Source of the DNA: Gymnorhina tibicen | Lineage: Eukaryota > Chordata > Aves > Passeriformes > Artamidae | DNA length: 64,000 nucleotides | Direction of reading: 5' to 3' | Assembly: GCA_013399875.1 (NCBI GenBank) | Contig: VXAZ01004023.1 | Location: 991,422 to 1,055,421, forward strand | Part shown: positions 13,569 through 27,100 of the stretch, piece by piece | How the letters are laid out: every line of letters begins with the position of its first letter | Numbering within the stretch: the stretch's first letter is position 1 | Translations under genes and position numbers: made by a program | Notes under the pieces: model-generated | Seen by the model: the letters and a program-made list of their open reading frames with translations, nothing else | Databases searched by the model: none | Told to the model about the DNA's origin: nothing

Positions 13569-13824
13569 AATCACAGAATCACAGAAAGGCTTGGGTTGGA
13601 AGGGGACCTTCAAGATCATCCTGTTCCGGTCCCCCTTTCCATGGACAGGGACACCTTTCACTCAACCAGGTTGCTCAGAGCCTCATCCAACCTGGCCTTG
13701 AACACTTCCAGGGATGGGGCACCCACAGATTCTCTGGGCAACCTGTTCCAGTGCATAATCATCCTCACAGTAAGGAACTTCTTTCTAACAACCAGTTTAA
13801 ATGTATTCTCAGTTTGAAACCACG
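13569..13824 (-). mobile_element. CR1 LINE 3'-end fragment
   Basis: The sequence from AATCACAGAATCACAGAAAGG through CTTGGGTTGGAAGGGGACC, CAACCTGGCCTTGAACACTTCCAGGG and CAACCTGTTCCAGTGC is the classic bird CR1 (chicken repeat 1) 3' region. The octamer-like terminal repeat (ATTCTGTGATT in element sense) is on the left, so the element points to the minus strand and is 5'-truncated near 13824. CR1 is the dominant avian retroposon, and this copy is one of the main reasons for calling the window avian. The plus-strand frame crossing it is incidental. Confidence 0.93.
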
Positions 13825-16639
13825 GTTTGTTACACAAAGCTAGAAGTCTGAAGCAAAATAATGATAAACCTCTTTATTTTTAATGCACTTATACAAAATG
13901 TGCAGAATAGCTGTACTCATTTTAGAAAAGTCCTAAGAGAATACTGATACCATATTTCATTAGATTTAGCTGGAACTGAAGTCTCCAATATAGACTACAC
14001 AAAGTAATCTAAAGCAACTTATCTACATTCAGGGAAACTTTAGGCAATAAATTCCTCTGCCAAAAAGCAAAAAAGTTTCTATGGCTGTACTTTTAAGAGG
14101 CATTGCTTATATTTATATAACATGCCAGAAGTCCTTTAGGCTCAAAAAGAATCAAATATGGGTGTAGGAGGTGATATTTTCCATGGTTATACATCTGAAA
14201 AGACGACACAGGGACTACCAAGAAGGTAATGGATATACTTTTGGCTTTTCTTGATTTTAGAATGTGGAATTTGTCATGGACAAGTCAAGATCCTGTAAGG
14301 TGTGGAGTGGTGGTGGCCAGCCTGGGACAGGCTGCTCCCCACCTTGTGGATCAAGGTCCTAAACCCCTGCTCTACCAGACTGCGCCATTTTACCCATCCA
14401 AAAACCCAATTCGTCCAAGTGATAGTTCAAACAGTGAAAAGTCTGTAACATTAGACCAGATGTGCAGGTCTGGGGAGCAAGACCTTACCCATAATACTGA
14501 AAGCAGAGGCAGCCAAACTCCCTCTTCACCAAGAGCCAGAACAGTCTGACAAAGTCTGCTTATTCCTGCTATCTTACACAGACAGCTAAATTAGCAGACT
14601 AAATGTCCCATATAAGCACTAAAGAGTTAGAGTCTCTAATTTTTTAATCTCTGTGGTTGCTAAATCAGGCATAAACATCCCCATATAGATCTAGGTTCTT
14701 TGCCTCATGAGAACCAGAAGCATTCAGACTGCTCTCACAGTGTGGCTGCTGTACACAACAATCGGTGGTCCTCAGTGACCAGGCACAATAACTCTTTGGC
14801 TTCTATTCAGCCACTCAAGACAGGTATTAATCCACCAACAAAAATATATAATGAAGCATATTTCCCCCAGAAACCCTTGCTGAGGTGCTAGCACTGTTAC
14901 TAACTGCCACTACCAGAAAGACAAAAGTGAAACTATAGGCTTTCCTCCATCTCAGTATCATACACTGACAATCTTCAATAGTGCAATTTATTACACTCCT
15001 CAGTACTTCAGCATTTGTAGAAATACACACTTTGGAAGACCATCATTTCACATCATGAGATGATGCCATTAAAGACATCTTGTATTTACATGACTGACTG
15101 TCTAGACAGAGTGTGAGGAAATACTCATTATTAGTTATGAGTCAACTCCTCCTCAGTGCTACACGTCAACTAACTGTCTTTTATTTTGGGCACTGGATCA
15201 CACCTGAATGCAGCAGTGAGGAGTTGAGAAGGAGGAAACAGAGCCTCAAAAACTTCACAAGAATTTAAGACCCAAATATCTTCTTAGATGAGGCAATACT
15301 ACTTATTGACAAATAAGCTCCCAAGGAAAGCAAATACCACCATTAGCAAATCCAAAAGTATGTTTTGAATCATCTGGCCTAACATATCACATGCACTCTT
15401 AAAAGTGAATATGAATATGAAATAGTATAAGCATATAAAGGAAGAGGGAAAGGAAGGAATTTGTATATGTTGTTTAAGACTAACAAGTATAAAACCAGAT
15501 TAAACCCCTTTCTGAAGCCAGCGAATTCACACAAATTCATATTGGCACAGAAATCAGGTGATCTCACCCAGAAAGAGAGATGCTGGGTTAGCCTTGCAGA
15601 AGCCCCAGAAACACTCAGGAATATGTGCTTAACTATAGACTCTGAAAACAGCTGTAGGTAAACTAATGAGACCACTCACAGGGTATACAATTACACGCAA
15701 CGTTTCTAGACCTTAAAGCATCACAGCAGTCTTAGTCTTGCACAATAAAGCTTAACTCTTCCTTCTTTTGAAGCATCTTCCCTATGTTTTGAATTTTAAA
15801 TATCAGACCCCAGCTGAAGCCTGAATTGAAAGAAAAATCAGTAATTATTACAGAAACCACAGAAAATATACGCAAATTTCTAAAACAATTTCAGGTATCA
15901 TACCATTGCCATGATTGATGACAGTTGAACAATACATACTTCATTTCAAGTCCAGCAGATTAAAATTAAATGTTTTGGGGGTTTTTTTCCTCATCGAAGG
16001 TATTAAAAAGGTTTTTATATTTATAGAACATCATTTTCATCAAGCCACCTAAATCCCCTACTCCAACACAGCAATACTGACCTTTGTGCATCAGCGCAGC
16101 TTCCATGGCTTTCTTCTGTACATGCATGTATGTGTGTGCCCATGTGTCTATGTGCACACACACTTCTACACCTATGTGACCAAGTTTTATTTACTTGGTT
16201 TTGTGTATAAAAATACTTACTGCGATTTTTTTTATGTTTATTTTTTTAACATTCAGATTTAGAAAACTCTAAGAGGGAAAGATCCTTCAATTACTCTGAA
16301 CAGAGTGTTAAATGGAGGGGAAACTGCAGGGTGAGAAGCCAGACACGAAAGAGAAACCACTCAATGATACGAGTGCAACCGAAATATTGACAAAGTAAAG
16401 AAGTCTGATGCATTTGAACTCTGAACGTTCAGTGTGGATGCACTTAACCCTTTCTGATATGGTTTCCTTGTACATGAAAAAAATCTTATGAAATATAGAT
16501 TTAACTCTCTCTGTGCTACGGAAACACCCTACACCTTTGGCTTTGGGCCTACTTGGGCATATACATTTTGTGTCCCTGAGAGATGGATTAACCCGAAGAG
16601 AGGCCATTTTTATGAGAAAAAGAAGACTATTCCCCAGCA
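13825..16639 (-). other. RUNX1T1: RUNX1T1 intron, unannotated stretch
   Basis: AT-rich intronic DNA. An alternating purine-pyrimidine TG/CA tract lies at about 16113-16163 and could form a weak hairpin or Z-DNA. No exon or named repeat was seen. Confidence 0.7.
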
Positions 16640-16830
16640 GGATGGAAACCCTGCGGCGGGGCAGAGCGGGGCTGCGGAGAGGCCTCTGCCCCGGACGCGC
16701 CGCGGGAGCACCGGGAACCCCGGGCAGAGCCCAGGCGCCGCCGGGAACGTCCACGGGCGAGTGAGACCACTAGAGGGAGCCGGCATTGTGCCGCGGCACC
16801 AGGAAAAACCCCTGCCCGGACCGAATGCTC
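16640..16830. promoter_or_regulatory. Isolated GC/CpG-rich block with a CTCF-like motif
   Basis: A block of about 190 bp holds roughly 20 CpG dinucleotides and is sharply bounded by AT-rich DNA on both sides. It contains CCACTAGAGGGAGC at 16767-16780, close to the core of the CTCF binding consensus. It lies deep within the intron between exons 1a and 2, about 11 kb from exon 2. It may be an insulator, an orphan CpG mini-island, or a GC-rich repeat fragment I do not recognise. The two overlapping open frames (16308-16754 minus and 16488-16976 plus) gain length from its GC content and match no known protein. Confidence 0.45.
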
Positions 16831-19800
16831 AAAATAAATGGCAAGGTGCTCAGAAAGCCAAAGGGAGACGCTTTAAAAAAAGTTCTTTCCAATATCTTCA
16901 GCCACGTGATATAAAGGACGTGTGTGTACACGTCAGTATATACTATTCTGTGCCCACAGTACTAACAGAATATTAAGCAGTTGTCTCTAAAATTCAGCTA
17001 TAGTGATTTCTTAAAAGAGCAAATAGACAGCCCTGGCTGCAACAAAAGACCTTTTCCAGTGCCTCCTATTGTCACCTCTCACCCCAGCCAAACAAGTTAG
17101 ATGTTACCGCCCCGCCCCCAATTACACCTCCTCCTCACCTTCACCTGCTTTGGGGATAGCTTTCTAAGTGAAATATTACAAAAGTGGAATTGCAGCAAGC
17201 AACACAATAGGCAATGTCATGCCTACAACTCACACTATATCTAGGCATAGAAATCTGGATTGTGCACACACAACTATAGCCACGTGATGATGGCATGAAC
17301 TAGAAAATACCCCAACACAATTTAACACCATTTCTTTTTTGCACCAAAACACAGAGAACCAAACAAAACCTGGCATCTCCCTCACACCTATAATCAGTCA
17401 GAGATCAAATGGCAGGAAAGGTAGGAAATAAAGGCTCACATAGATCTTTATAAACATCCTTTCACTACCACATATGTGTTAAGAAAGCTAAATCCCAAGG
17501 ACAGATACAATTCAAAAGCACAGAGAGATAGTGACTGCACGGGCATCTCCTGTAAAAACATATTTCTTTATGGTCTTCTTGGAATAGAAGATGTAAAACA
17601 CATCAGTACTTGTCTGGTAAGCTTTAAACTGCTTGGATACGAAGAAATGAAGAAGTGCTGAACTGCAACAACTGTCCATGGGAAACTCAAACTTTGAAAG
17701 GAAAATTAAAAAATGGGGAAATAGGTATACCTGGATGAAATACTAAACAGTTAACAAGAATAACTGTCCCCAAATGAGTTCCTAGCCATTATCTTTCCCA
17801 TAATTATTGCAAGTAGTTTCAGTAACTGTGCATACAAATGACCTATTAGAAATTTAACAGGTCATTTCCAAAGGTGATTATGAGCCCTGACTTACAGAGT
17901 TACTTGGGTTTGCACCTAATTCTGTTCAGTGCCAACAATCTGCACAAAATTAAGATAAAATGTGTTTCCAAAACACCAAGCAGAAATAAACTTTCAGAAA
18001 CTAAAAGAAGGTATGAGGTGGTGAACACTGATGAATCAGTCATCTTCATAAATGAAACGGTAAAAAATTTGCTTTTGTCTGTGCTCTGGTGTTAGGAGAA
18101 CAGAAAGGAGGCAGCAATCATACGTTAGAGCTCTTATAATGCCCCATACTACAATAAATAATGATGAATGTAACAGTGAAAAGTCTAAGGCTAAACAGGA
18201 GAGATAAAAATCATAGTAGGTTATCAGAGTGGACATCTGCTGTAGAACACAGTATGGACAGCAGAAATGTGTGAGTAGATAAAGATACCCCAATGAACTC
18301 CTTAAAACAACAACTGGATGCTCTTCACCTCAGTGGTCCTTCTTGGCCCTGTTTCTTAATGGGCAACTGTGCTATTGCAACAAATGAACAAGCAATAGGT
18401 TTGGTTTAGAAAATATTAGAAAACTATTCAGAAGCACCATTTAAGGAGAGTAATAAAGAATAGGAGTATAGACATGCAGCCTCCTCAAGTTGCTGAGGTT
18501 GTTAAGAAACAGCAGGAGACACAAAACCAGATCCTGGCACTCCCACTGTGAATGGCTTGGGCAGGTTGTAAAGAAATTAACTGAGCAAAACCAGAATAGA
18601 TTCACTTAAAATGTGCAGGGGAAAAAAGGCAAGAGGAAGCATCCCAAGCTACATTAACCAGAGGAAACAAAAGATGTTATCAGTTTTCATTCATATCAAA
18701 TAAATAAGAAAACACAACTATAAAAAAATTTGATCATAACGGAAACTGAAGAAAGATATTGACAACTAACAAATATTGACCTAGCTTATGTTCAAATCTA
18801 TCTCAGCAATTGAGAAATAAATGGACAAGGAGGGTACCAAACTTGGACAAACCCCCTTGATTCTGGAAACATGTATGGGATTTTTTTACAGGAAGGAGTG
18901 AAATAGAAAATGGGACTCTGGTACTGCTTGTTCTTCTCTCACTTCCTTTTCTAGCACAAAAAGAGAGAAGAAGAGGAAAAACAAACACACTAAGATACTA
19001 TTACATTGTTCAGCCAGGCCTGGGATTGTGGGAGTCTCTCAACAGGCCTTTCCTTTCCTCCAGAAACCCCGAACTCTTGCAAGAACGGGGACAAGAAGCT
19101 GTATGGCCTCATTGGTTCTGCAGGGAACCAGCAGCCTTCTGTCTATTGCTCCCCTCTAATATTTAAAGCAATCTATCTTTGTCTTTTTTTTTTTTTAAAC
19201 CATCTCAAATGTAGGCTTTAAACACGTGCTCTACATCATGTCATGTCATACTGGAACAAACAGCTCCTTGAAAGGCTGAACTTCCATTTGTGATTATTTA
19301 TCTAAAAGCTTTGTTTTCTTTTAAACTATGTATATTTTGTTGGACTGCATCTACTGACAGCTAAATTCCCAAGCCTTCAACCTGACATCTCAAAGAAGCA
19401 GATTCGAAAGAGTCCAAGTAGAGTTTACTGTCAGTCTGTAATGAGAATAAAATTATAAATCTCTGTACCAAAAGCCAGCTGCTTCATTCTTAACTCTGAT
19501 CCCCCCCTTTTCTTTTGCATTCTAGCTAGCATACAGCTGCAATAAATGTGGCTCTTCTCACAAGCCATGCAGATGTTAACAGTTCTGTAGGACATCAAGA
19601 AACATTTCAAGAATCTTGTAAGTGCTGACTAAACTTGCTTGAATAACCCACACTATCTCCTCCACATTCCTATTCAGTAACATTAGTCTTCCTGAATATA
19701 TTAAAGGAAAAAAAATAATTACGATTTAAGCTAAGGCTTTAATATCTAGGTCTAAATGCACTATCAATAAACAAGGAATGTTCTTAAGCCATCAGACAAC

Positions 19801-20219
19801 AGATATTCAGATAGTAAAGCAAACGAAGTCAATTTATTCTTTGTCACGATGAGTAATGCATTTTTCGTTTCTTATCTTATGCAAGAATAGTAAAATGAAT
19901 GTCTGAAAATATATATTTATAAAAGTCATGGCTGTATGTATTTGAAAGAATAGATCAGAACTAGAGCAAGATCTTTTCTTTTCTAGTAATCAAATGGATT
20001 AATACTAAATTAGAGCGCGGGAGTTCAAAGTGCTACCTAGTACATTTTTATTAAAGTTGTATTAGCATGACAGTCATATGCATTAAAGATTAAGCTAAAG
20101 CCTCAAACCACAGTCAGCAGCAGCAAGAGTCCAGCTGTGCAGGTGGAGGACTAGATATGAAATGCATTAATTAAGTGGGTTTGTACTAGAGATGCTGTTT
20201 TAATATTCTTCCCTCTTCA
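16831..20219 (-). other. RUNX1T1: RUNX1T1 intron, unannotated stretch
   Basis: AT-rich intron with no recognisable exon or repeat. A poly-T run at about 19184-19196 is the only simple-sequence feature of note. Confidence 0.7.
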
Positions 20220-20224
20220 AGCAG
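20220..20224. repeat. Target-site duplication (left copy) of the ERVL-like LTR
   Basis: AGCAG here is matched by AGCAG at 20822-20826 at the other end of the LTR. A shared A makes the right boundary ambiguous by one base, so the duplication is 4 or 5 bp. Confidence 0.65.
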
Positions 20225-20822
20225 TGTGCTGGGGTAGAGCTAATTTTCTTCTTAGCAGCTAATGTAGGGCTGTGTTTTGGATTTGTGCTGGAAACAGTGT
20301 AGGTAACACAGGAATGTGTTAGCTACGGCTGAGTGGGGCTTACACAGAGTCAGGGCCTTTCTGCTTCTCACCCCTCCCAGCAGAGAGCAGGCTGGGGATG
20401 CACAAGGAGTTGGGAGGGGGACACAGCTGGGACAGCTGACCCCAACTGACCCAAGAGACATCCCACACCATGTGATGTCATGCTTAGCAATAAAACTGGG
20501 AGGAAGGTTGGCTGGGAGGCTGTGGCTTGGGGACTGGCTGGGTATCAGCCAGTTGGTGGTGAGCAATTGTATCAATTGACTTTCTTGGGTTTTATTTCTC
20601 TCTTTGCTATTTTACCTTTGATTACAATTATCACTATTATTATTGCTATTATTATTATTACAATTATTATTACTATTTTACTTCAATTATTAAACTGTTC
20701 TTATCTCAACCCACAAATATTCTCACTTTTACCCTTTCAATTCTCTTCCCCTCATCCTGCTGGTGGGGAGTAAGCAAGCAGCTGTGTGGGACTTGGTTGC
20801 CAGTTGGGATTAAACCACAACA
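20225..20822 (+). mobile_element. Solo LTR, avian ERVL-like, with flanking target-site duplication
   Basis: The element opens TGTGCTGGGGTAGAG and closes TTAAACCACAACA. Several blocks are shared with a very common bird LTR family as I remember it: TTTTGGATTTGTGCTGGAAACAGTG, GCTTACACAGAGTC, GGACAGCTGACCCCAACTGACC and TCTCAACCCACAAATATTCTCAC. A decayed TATA-like AATAAAAC is at 20489-20496 and an ATTAAA polyadenylation signal at 20689-20694. AGCAG occurs immediately before (20220-20224) and at the end (20822-20826), consistent with a 5-bp target duplication typical of ERVL-type integration. There is no internal retroviral sequence, so it is a solo LTR. It points opposite to RUNX1T1 transcription. 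Confidence 0.88.
20632..20680 (+). repeat. ATT-type microsatellite inside the LTR
   Basis: This imperfect (ATT)n run, with interruptions such as GCT and ACA, lies between the TATA-like box and the polyadenylation signal of the solo LTR. It probably expanded after insertion. Confidence 0.8.
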
Positions 20823-23800
20823 GCAGCAAGTTTAGTCTCCTTTTTGAGGTAGGACTTTCAAAACACGTGAAGCAGTTTAGAAGCTCAGTCATCAACAAAG
20901 CCAATAAGACTCCCTCATCTATTACTCCAGACACTTGAAAATCCCACATCAAATATCCTACCCTGTGTGTAAACTTCACACTTTGAAAACCCACTGGAAG
21001 GCGGGCTGCAGAACGATTCACAGCACTGAGCCATAAAGAGATCACAATCTTTGACAAGTTCAGAAACAAAATGTGCAGTCAAGAGTGTCTATGGTGGAGT
21101 TTTGAGATTGTCTCCAGTCAAGTGTCAATCTCAGCAGAGTTTCAAAGAGGACAGGGTAGGGAGAAATAAAACGAACATATCAGTACATTTCCTGCAAGGA
21201 ATCGATAAAAAGACCTCACTCCTACAAAGGCTTACATACCTGCTCAACTTCAGATACTTATCCTGTTATGTAGCACACTTGAAGTGAAAATCAAGTCTTT
21301 GAAGACACAGGGCAAAAATAATTTACCATGAAATGTGGAATTTGGGGTATTGTTTGTTCTTTGCTTTAATAATACAGGAAATTTGAATATAAAGCAGAAT
21401 TGCAATGTGCTATTTTCTAAATGCTTCATGACACTGCTTTTAGAGTAATTTCATCAAAATGTCATAAAAAGACATTTAAGCATTTTGAGATAAGCAAAAA
21501 GACAATAGACTACAACCTTAAAAAGAAGTTAATGTAATATTAACAGAAGCTCTGTAATTAGCTAGCCCAAAAACCTCAAGTCGTCTTCAGGCTTCCCCAA
21601 ACAAAACAAATTGGAAGGAGAGAGCAGGAAGAAAAGAACTAAAAAAAAAAGAGAAAAATAAAAGAGAGAGGAAAGAAAAGCCACATGAGCCAGAGTCCCT
21701 CACTGCTGTTATTTCTCTACAAGCGGAAATGCTCCGTTCAGTCATGGCTTAGGAGGCATAAACATCATTGAAATTCAAAAGCAGCTCTGAGAAAGAGGAC
21801 GCCTCAATTGGTATGCAAGTGGTGTTTTCTCGCCCTGAATACATTATGAACTTGCAGCATGCTAATATGCCATGCTATCATAAGCACCAGATGGAACAGT
21901 AGGCAGTGTATGTCCCATCAAACCTCAGGAAGATGTATTAATGTTCCTGCTCTTTTTTTTTCTTCCCTTTCCCTCCCATTTCTTCCCCTCCCCTCCCCCT
22001 TCCCTACTACAACCCCTCAGCTGTGTCCCCAGACTGGCACATTTCGTACCATCAGTCACCTGCTCCCGAAGCACAGTTCTCCAGGGTTGCCTCATCTTCA
22101 CCAGGTGGTGCCAAGCATCTTTTCAATCTTTTTTATCGCAGAAGGTAAAGGCCACAAGACGTGTCAGGCTGTGCTTACTGAAGGGTACCGAGTACAAAAG
22201 ATAACATCATGAGATAAATGATAGATGAAGGAAGACTTTGGGTTTAAAGCTAGCACAATAGTTTTAAATTATGTATAAACAGCACAGCACAAATTTCCCC
22301 CTCAGTACTATTAGTGATTGAAGAACTGGGGGACAGCAGCAAAGGGAAAGATTTTCCAAGTAATCAAATAAAACAGAGGAAACTGGATTAAAGATCTTTG
22401 AACTTAATTCCTTTTTTCACCACACTGGAAATCTTTTCAGAGAACATGTACATAGTTCAACAGCCATTTATAGAGTAGGGGCAGGCTTTAATTTTAAATC
22501 AGAGTAAGAAAATGGCACACAGGCAAATTAGCTTACAGGGTTTTGATTTTTTAAAATATATATTATTCTAACAACATTCCTTGGCTTTTATGACTAACAA
22601 ATTGCTTGAAACTGATTCAAAAGGCATCAAGAATTTTAATATTGCTTCGCATCATTTATTAATTCAGTCTCAAGCAGGTTTTGTATTACTAAAGAGAAAT
22701 GTGATCTCGTATTCTGTATGAAAGTATGTGCATAGGCATACAAAATTAAAACATGTATTTTCTGGTATCACCTGAACTTTTCTTATCTATTCATAGAAAT
22801 AAACCTCCTATCGAAATATATGGTTTGCAAGAAAATTATTTTCTTTTTCTTTTCCTATTACTGTGCTCTTCAGAATGCAAAATAAGGTCCTCAAGACTGA
22901 AAATTAAGAGCCTGTGAATTCAAAACACAAGAAAGAAAGACCAGAGATGGCTGACGGAAAGCAAATCAGCTTTAAGCATTTTAAGTTTTAATGTTCAAGT
23001 ATTTTTAAACAGGTTTGTTTTTCAGAGAAAAATCGCATCAGTAAACATTTTGCTACTTTCCAATATTTTAGAAAACACCTGCTGATTTACAAACAGCTCT
23101 CACTATGCATGTAAATCTATTATTTTCCTAACAACGTTAGTCTTCTCATTAATACAGTCTAATTCTACAAGATGCTGAGTATTCACAACTCACACAAACT
23201 TTTCTGGGGATTAATGTTGCTCAAAACCTTTTAAGAGCTAGATACAGAAGTTGTCTGTTGCATGTATTAGAAGTATTTTTCCAACTATTAAAGGTCTGGT
23301 TGACAGGGATCTCCCACCACACATCCAATCCTAAGTAAAACAACAAAAAATTTACCTTCTTCTTTCAAATAAAGCATGTTATGACTGTTATTCAGAAATA
23401 ACAGGCATTATTCTACCATCTATTAAGTCCAGAAAGGCTTTAATGCAAAGTTGTCTTAAGGACTGAGTCAGAAATCAGACCAATTTTTTTCCTTTTTCTT
23501 TTCCTACTGAATATTGGGGGACTTGTTTTGTTTCTTAATATATAGCCTTTAAGGGTAATTTGCTAAACTATGATTTGCAATGTGCAAATAAGTCTACTTA
23601 AGTCCATTATCTTGTGTTATAAAGTAATTTCTGACACCTTAACAGCACTCAATTTAATTACAACACACTGAAACAGTAGAGCTGACTCCCAAAGGAACTG
23701 GTTTGCATCAGAAGATGATGATATATGCTAGCTGCTGATCAGCTTTCAGCATCAGATCCACCATCAGCTGTTTTCAAGAACAATATCAGAACATCTGCAT

Positions 23801-23927
23801 CATCATATTATTTTCTGGCAAAAAGCCCTCCAAAAGCCAGCAATTGTATGCAACAATGTGCACATACCCACACTTGTAAGCAGACATATTTAAAACCCAG
23901 CAGCTTTACTGTAATGACTAAAGGAGA

Positions 23928-24110
23928 CCAAAAAAAAACAAAAAAAAAAAAAAAAAAAAACACCTAACAAAAAAAACCAAAAAAAAAAAAACAAAAAAAC
24001 AAAAAAAAACCCTGACAAAAAAAACCAACAAAAACAAAACAAACAAACAACCCCAACCAAATAAAAACCCAAACAAACAAACAAAAACCCCAAAACAAAC
24101 AAAAAGAAAC
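23928..24110. repeat. A-rich (CAAA)n-like low-complexity tract
   Basis: About 180 bp consisting almost only of A and C on the plus strand, mostly A runs broken by C or CC, with perfect AAAC repeats at several points. In RUNX1T1 pre-mRNA it would be U-rich with G interruptions. No retroposon body is attached, so it is simple sequence rather than a recognisable tail. It produces a spurious Phe-rich open frame on the minus strand. Confidence 0.9.
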
Positions 24111-27100
24111 TCCATAGAAACCCTTTCAATTTTGATTCAGTAAGCATTAATTTCTGCACCAGAATCCCCATTGGGTAATTCATCAAGGCATCTATTCTAT
24201 ATCTAGTGTGGCAAGACAGCGAAAACACTTACAGCCTCCAAAAAGAAAAACACTTGTGACAAAACTATTAAGCATTCCTGGTGATTAAGCAATAGACACT
24301 CATTATTTCAAGACTGTCTTGAACCAGTGCCCCAGATAAAACCATGCCATCATATCTGCTGCTGTCAGGATGAAATCAAGGCATCATGATTTTCTGTATT
24401 CCTTCAAGAAAAAGCAAGTTGCTCAGCAGCATCCACAAAGCTCTTTCTGAGAGAATATAGAAGTTATCTAAGGGAAGAGTATATAATTTCTCTTGTGGCT
24501 CTACAGAGAGATGCAGGTCAATACCTTAAATTTAGGTAGTGTTTTTACCTTTGGAGCTTTTACAGACTCTCAAGAGCAGTTTGAAGCAAAACCTTTAAGG
24601 CAGCATAAATGAAAGGATTCTGTTTCTGCTGGTGTCTGAAGATTAAACACCATGACTTGCCTTCCTTAAAATGAAAGGAATTGGAAATTACTGCTCTACC
24701 GATTGACATGTCACAGGAAGAAAACTAGCTGGTTAGCTGACAAGCAACCATGCAAATCAAACCCAAGATGTGGTTCTGTCTACGCAGAGGAGTCTGAAGA
24801 GGGCACAGAAAGGCTGTAACACTGGCTTTCCGGCAGAGAACTTGCTATACACGCTCTGTAGACTCTGCTTTCATACTAAGCTCTCAGTCAAAGTTTCATG
24901 CACAGATTCATCTCCTGTGCAGCAGACCCACTTAATAAATATAGAAAACCCAAATACATGTTTGCTTTTACAACCAGAGAATAATGTAAAGAGAGATGCA
25001 AGTAAATTAACAAAACAAAATAAGCATTCTTCAAAATACTTTAAAAATTTTACATGAGAAACACAGATAATATTCTCAAAGAGGCCATCATCTCACTTCT
25101 CCATTTACAAGGGGACAGTAAAGTGCTCACATTGGCTAACAGGAATTCAGAAAAGAAAGATATACACTCCTTACTGCACAGATCCCCTTTAAAAATTGCA
25201 AAGGACTTTGCTCTTATTTCTGAAGATGCAATGCAGTCAAATGCTGATCTCAGTGTAAAATAATCAAATATTGATTTTAATGAAGTAATTTAAATTACTT
25301 CTAAAATCTAATATGGATGAGATTGACAGAAGCTCTCTCTCTTTCAGAACCTTAAAGTTAGGAGATCCTACAGTGCCATGGAAGGATGAACTCAACCAAT
25401 TTGGACCACCTGAATTCTAGAAACTTAGTTGTCCTCTTCCTGTCAGTGGAAAAACGAAAACTAAAAACACCAATCCCAAGAGGCAGTAAACTCTGTTGCA
25501 AACCAGTTTCCATGAAGAAAACTGATGGCTTTCAAAGCTATTAAATGACAGTGCCATCTGACCTTGCTGGATATCTAATTACAGCCATTCTTTTACAAAC
25601 ATAACCACAGTTGCTTTAATGAGCATCTTTCCGCCTGCTTTACTGTGTTAGAAGGTCCCTATGTTTCACTCGGGATTTCACTTTCAAAACTGATAGAAAT
25701 CCCAATACTTTCTGAAAAAGAATGAGATTATTGAATATCTGTTTTTTAAAGACCATTTTTGTACATTGCAGTGTTTATAGTCTAAAATGTCCAAAATAGT
25801 GTACCTAGTACAGTTCCAGGCAAAGAAAAGTAGAAACAGTAACGCTGTCACAGAAAATGACCTCTTCTAAATTTCAGTTAGACAGACTTTATCCTAAATA
25901 GAATACAAATAAGTGTGTGCAAATCTAGCAGATATAATTATGCAATCAACAATTATGTGGTGAAATGGACTGGAAAAATAAAATTAAAACAATAAATGTT
26001 AATTTGTATTTGCTAACCACGAAAGATGTGGCTGGTGCTCTGCAAGGCACAAAACCCCTTAAAAAAGAAAGATTCTCTTAAAATTCAAGGAATGATATGA
26101 GGAAGTCACATATAGGAAAGTCTATGTAGATGGCATTCACTTGGATTATAAAATGGCTACAATGAAATTCAAGGCTATGTACACGTGCTTATTGCTCTGG
26201 CTTAAAAGGGCCACCAGAATATATTTGTTTAGAAGCAAGAATCAAATTATGACTGCATTTTCCTATGATGCGAGTGCACACATTTTCCAAACTGCAATCT
26301 TGTGGCAGGAAGAGTATTTGAGTCATGTGTGCTTGGATGACTCACAAAACACATACTGAGGAGAGATCTGAAAGAAGGAAGGGGAAAGGCCCTGTATCCC
26401 TAACTGGGAGATTACTCCTTTAGCAGGATGTGGTTTCAAAACAGGAGGACAGTAAGACACTGAACCGAACATTGCTAGAGGAATCAGAGAGAAAGGGGGA
26501 ATCTGCACTGGAGATACACAGGAAGGCTCCCAAGGTTTGGAGGACGATAAGCACATAAAGAAAATTCCAATAAAGCATTAGAACTGATAGAGTACCAAGT
26601 TAAATTTTAGATATGCTTTCCAAATGACTTACAGAAGACAGAGTAGTGCCTTAAACCCCAGAAAAGCTGTATTGATAAGCTAGAAAGGGCAATGGACTTT
26701 GAAAGGTAAAACACATTCCTCCTTCTTGAATAATTTCAAACTTCACTGCAGTTAATTATGCATATACAAATGCCACTTCCTCAAACCTCAGATCATTATA
26801 GCAACCCCCTTTTTTAAATGAAGAATGATATCAGCCTGACCCCACAGCAGATCTGCACGAATTTGCAGTATGCTTGAAGGGTTACCAAAATACATTTTTC
26901 TCCCTTAATCCTCAGCTTTTCCTCCAGGAGGTGATCAACACCAATTCCTTTCACTCTTTTATTTCCACATTTCTTTTGGTCTTTGTCAGCTCAGTATTGT
27001 CAACATGCAAAAATACAGCAGAGCTTGTTACAGTCTACTTCCAAAGGGATGTCCATAAGGAATGAGAACCATATGAGCAGTACTCTTAATAACTGTGTCC

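Noticed and set aside
13536..13817. 93-residue plus-strand frame
   Set aside because: It lies over the 3' noncoding end of a CR1 element in the opposite orientation.
16308..16976. 148- and 162-residue frames on opposite strands
   Set aside because: They overlap the same GC-rich block on both strands, with no splice context and no recognisable domain.
20252..20773. Frames of 87-107 residues over the LTR
   Set aside because: LTRs of this type do not encode protein, and the frames are incidental to a noncoding element.
23890..24228. Phe-rich minus-strand frame resembling a membrane protein
   Set aside because: It is a translation of the A/C low-complexity tract, so the hydrophobicity is an artefact.
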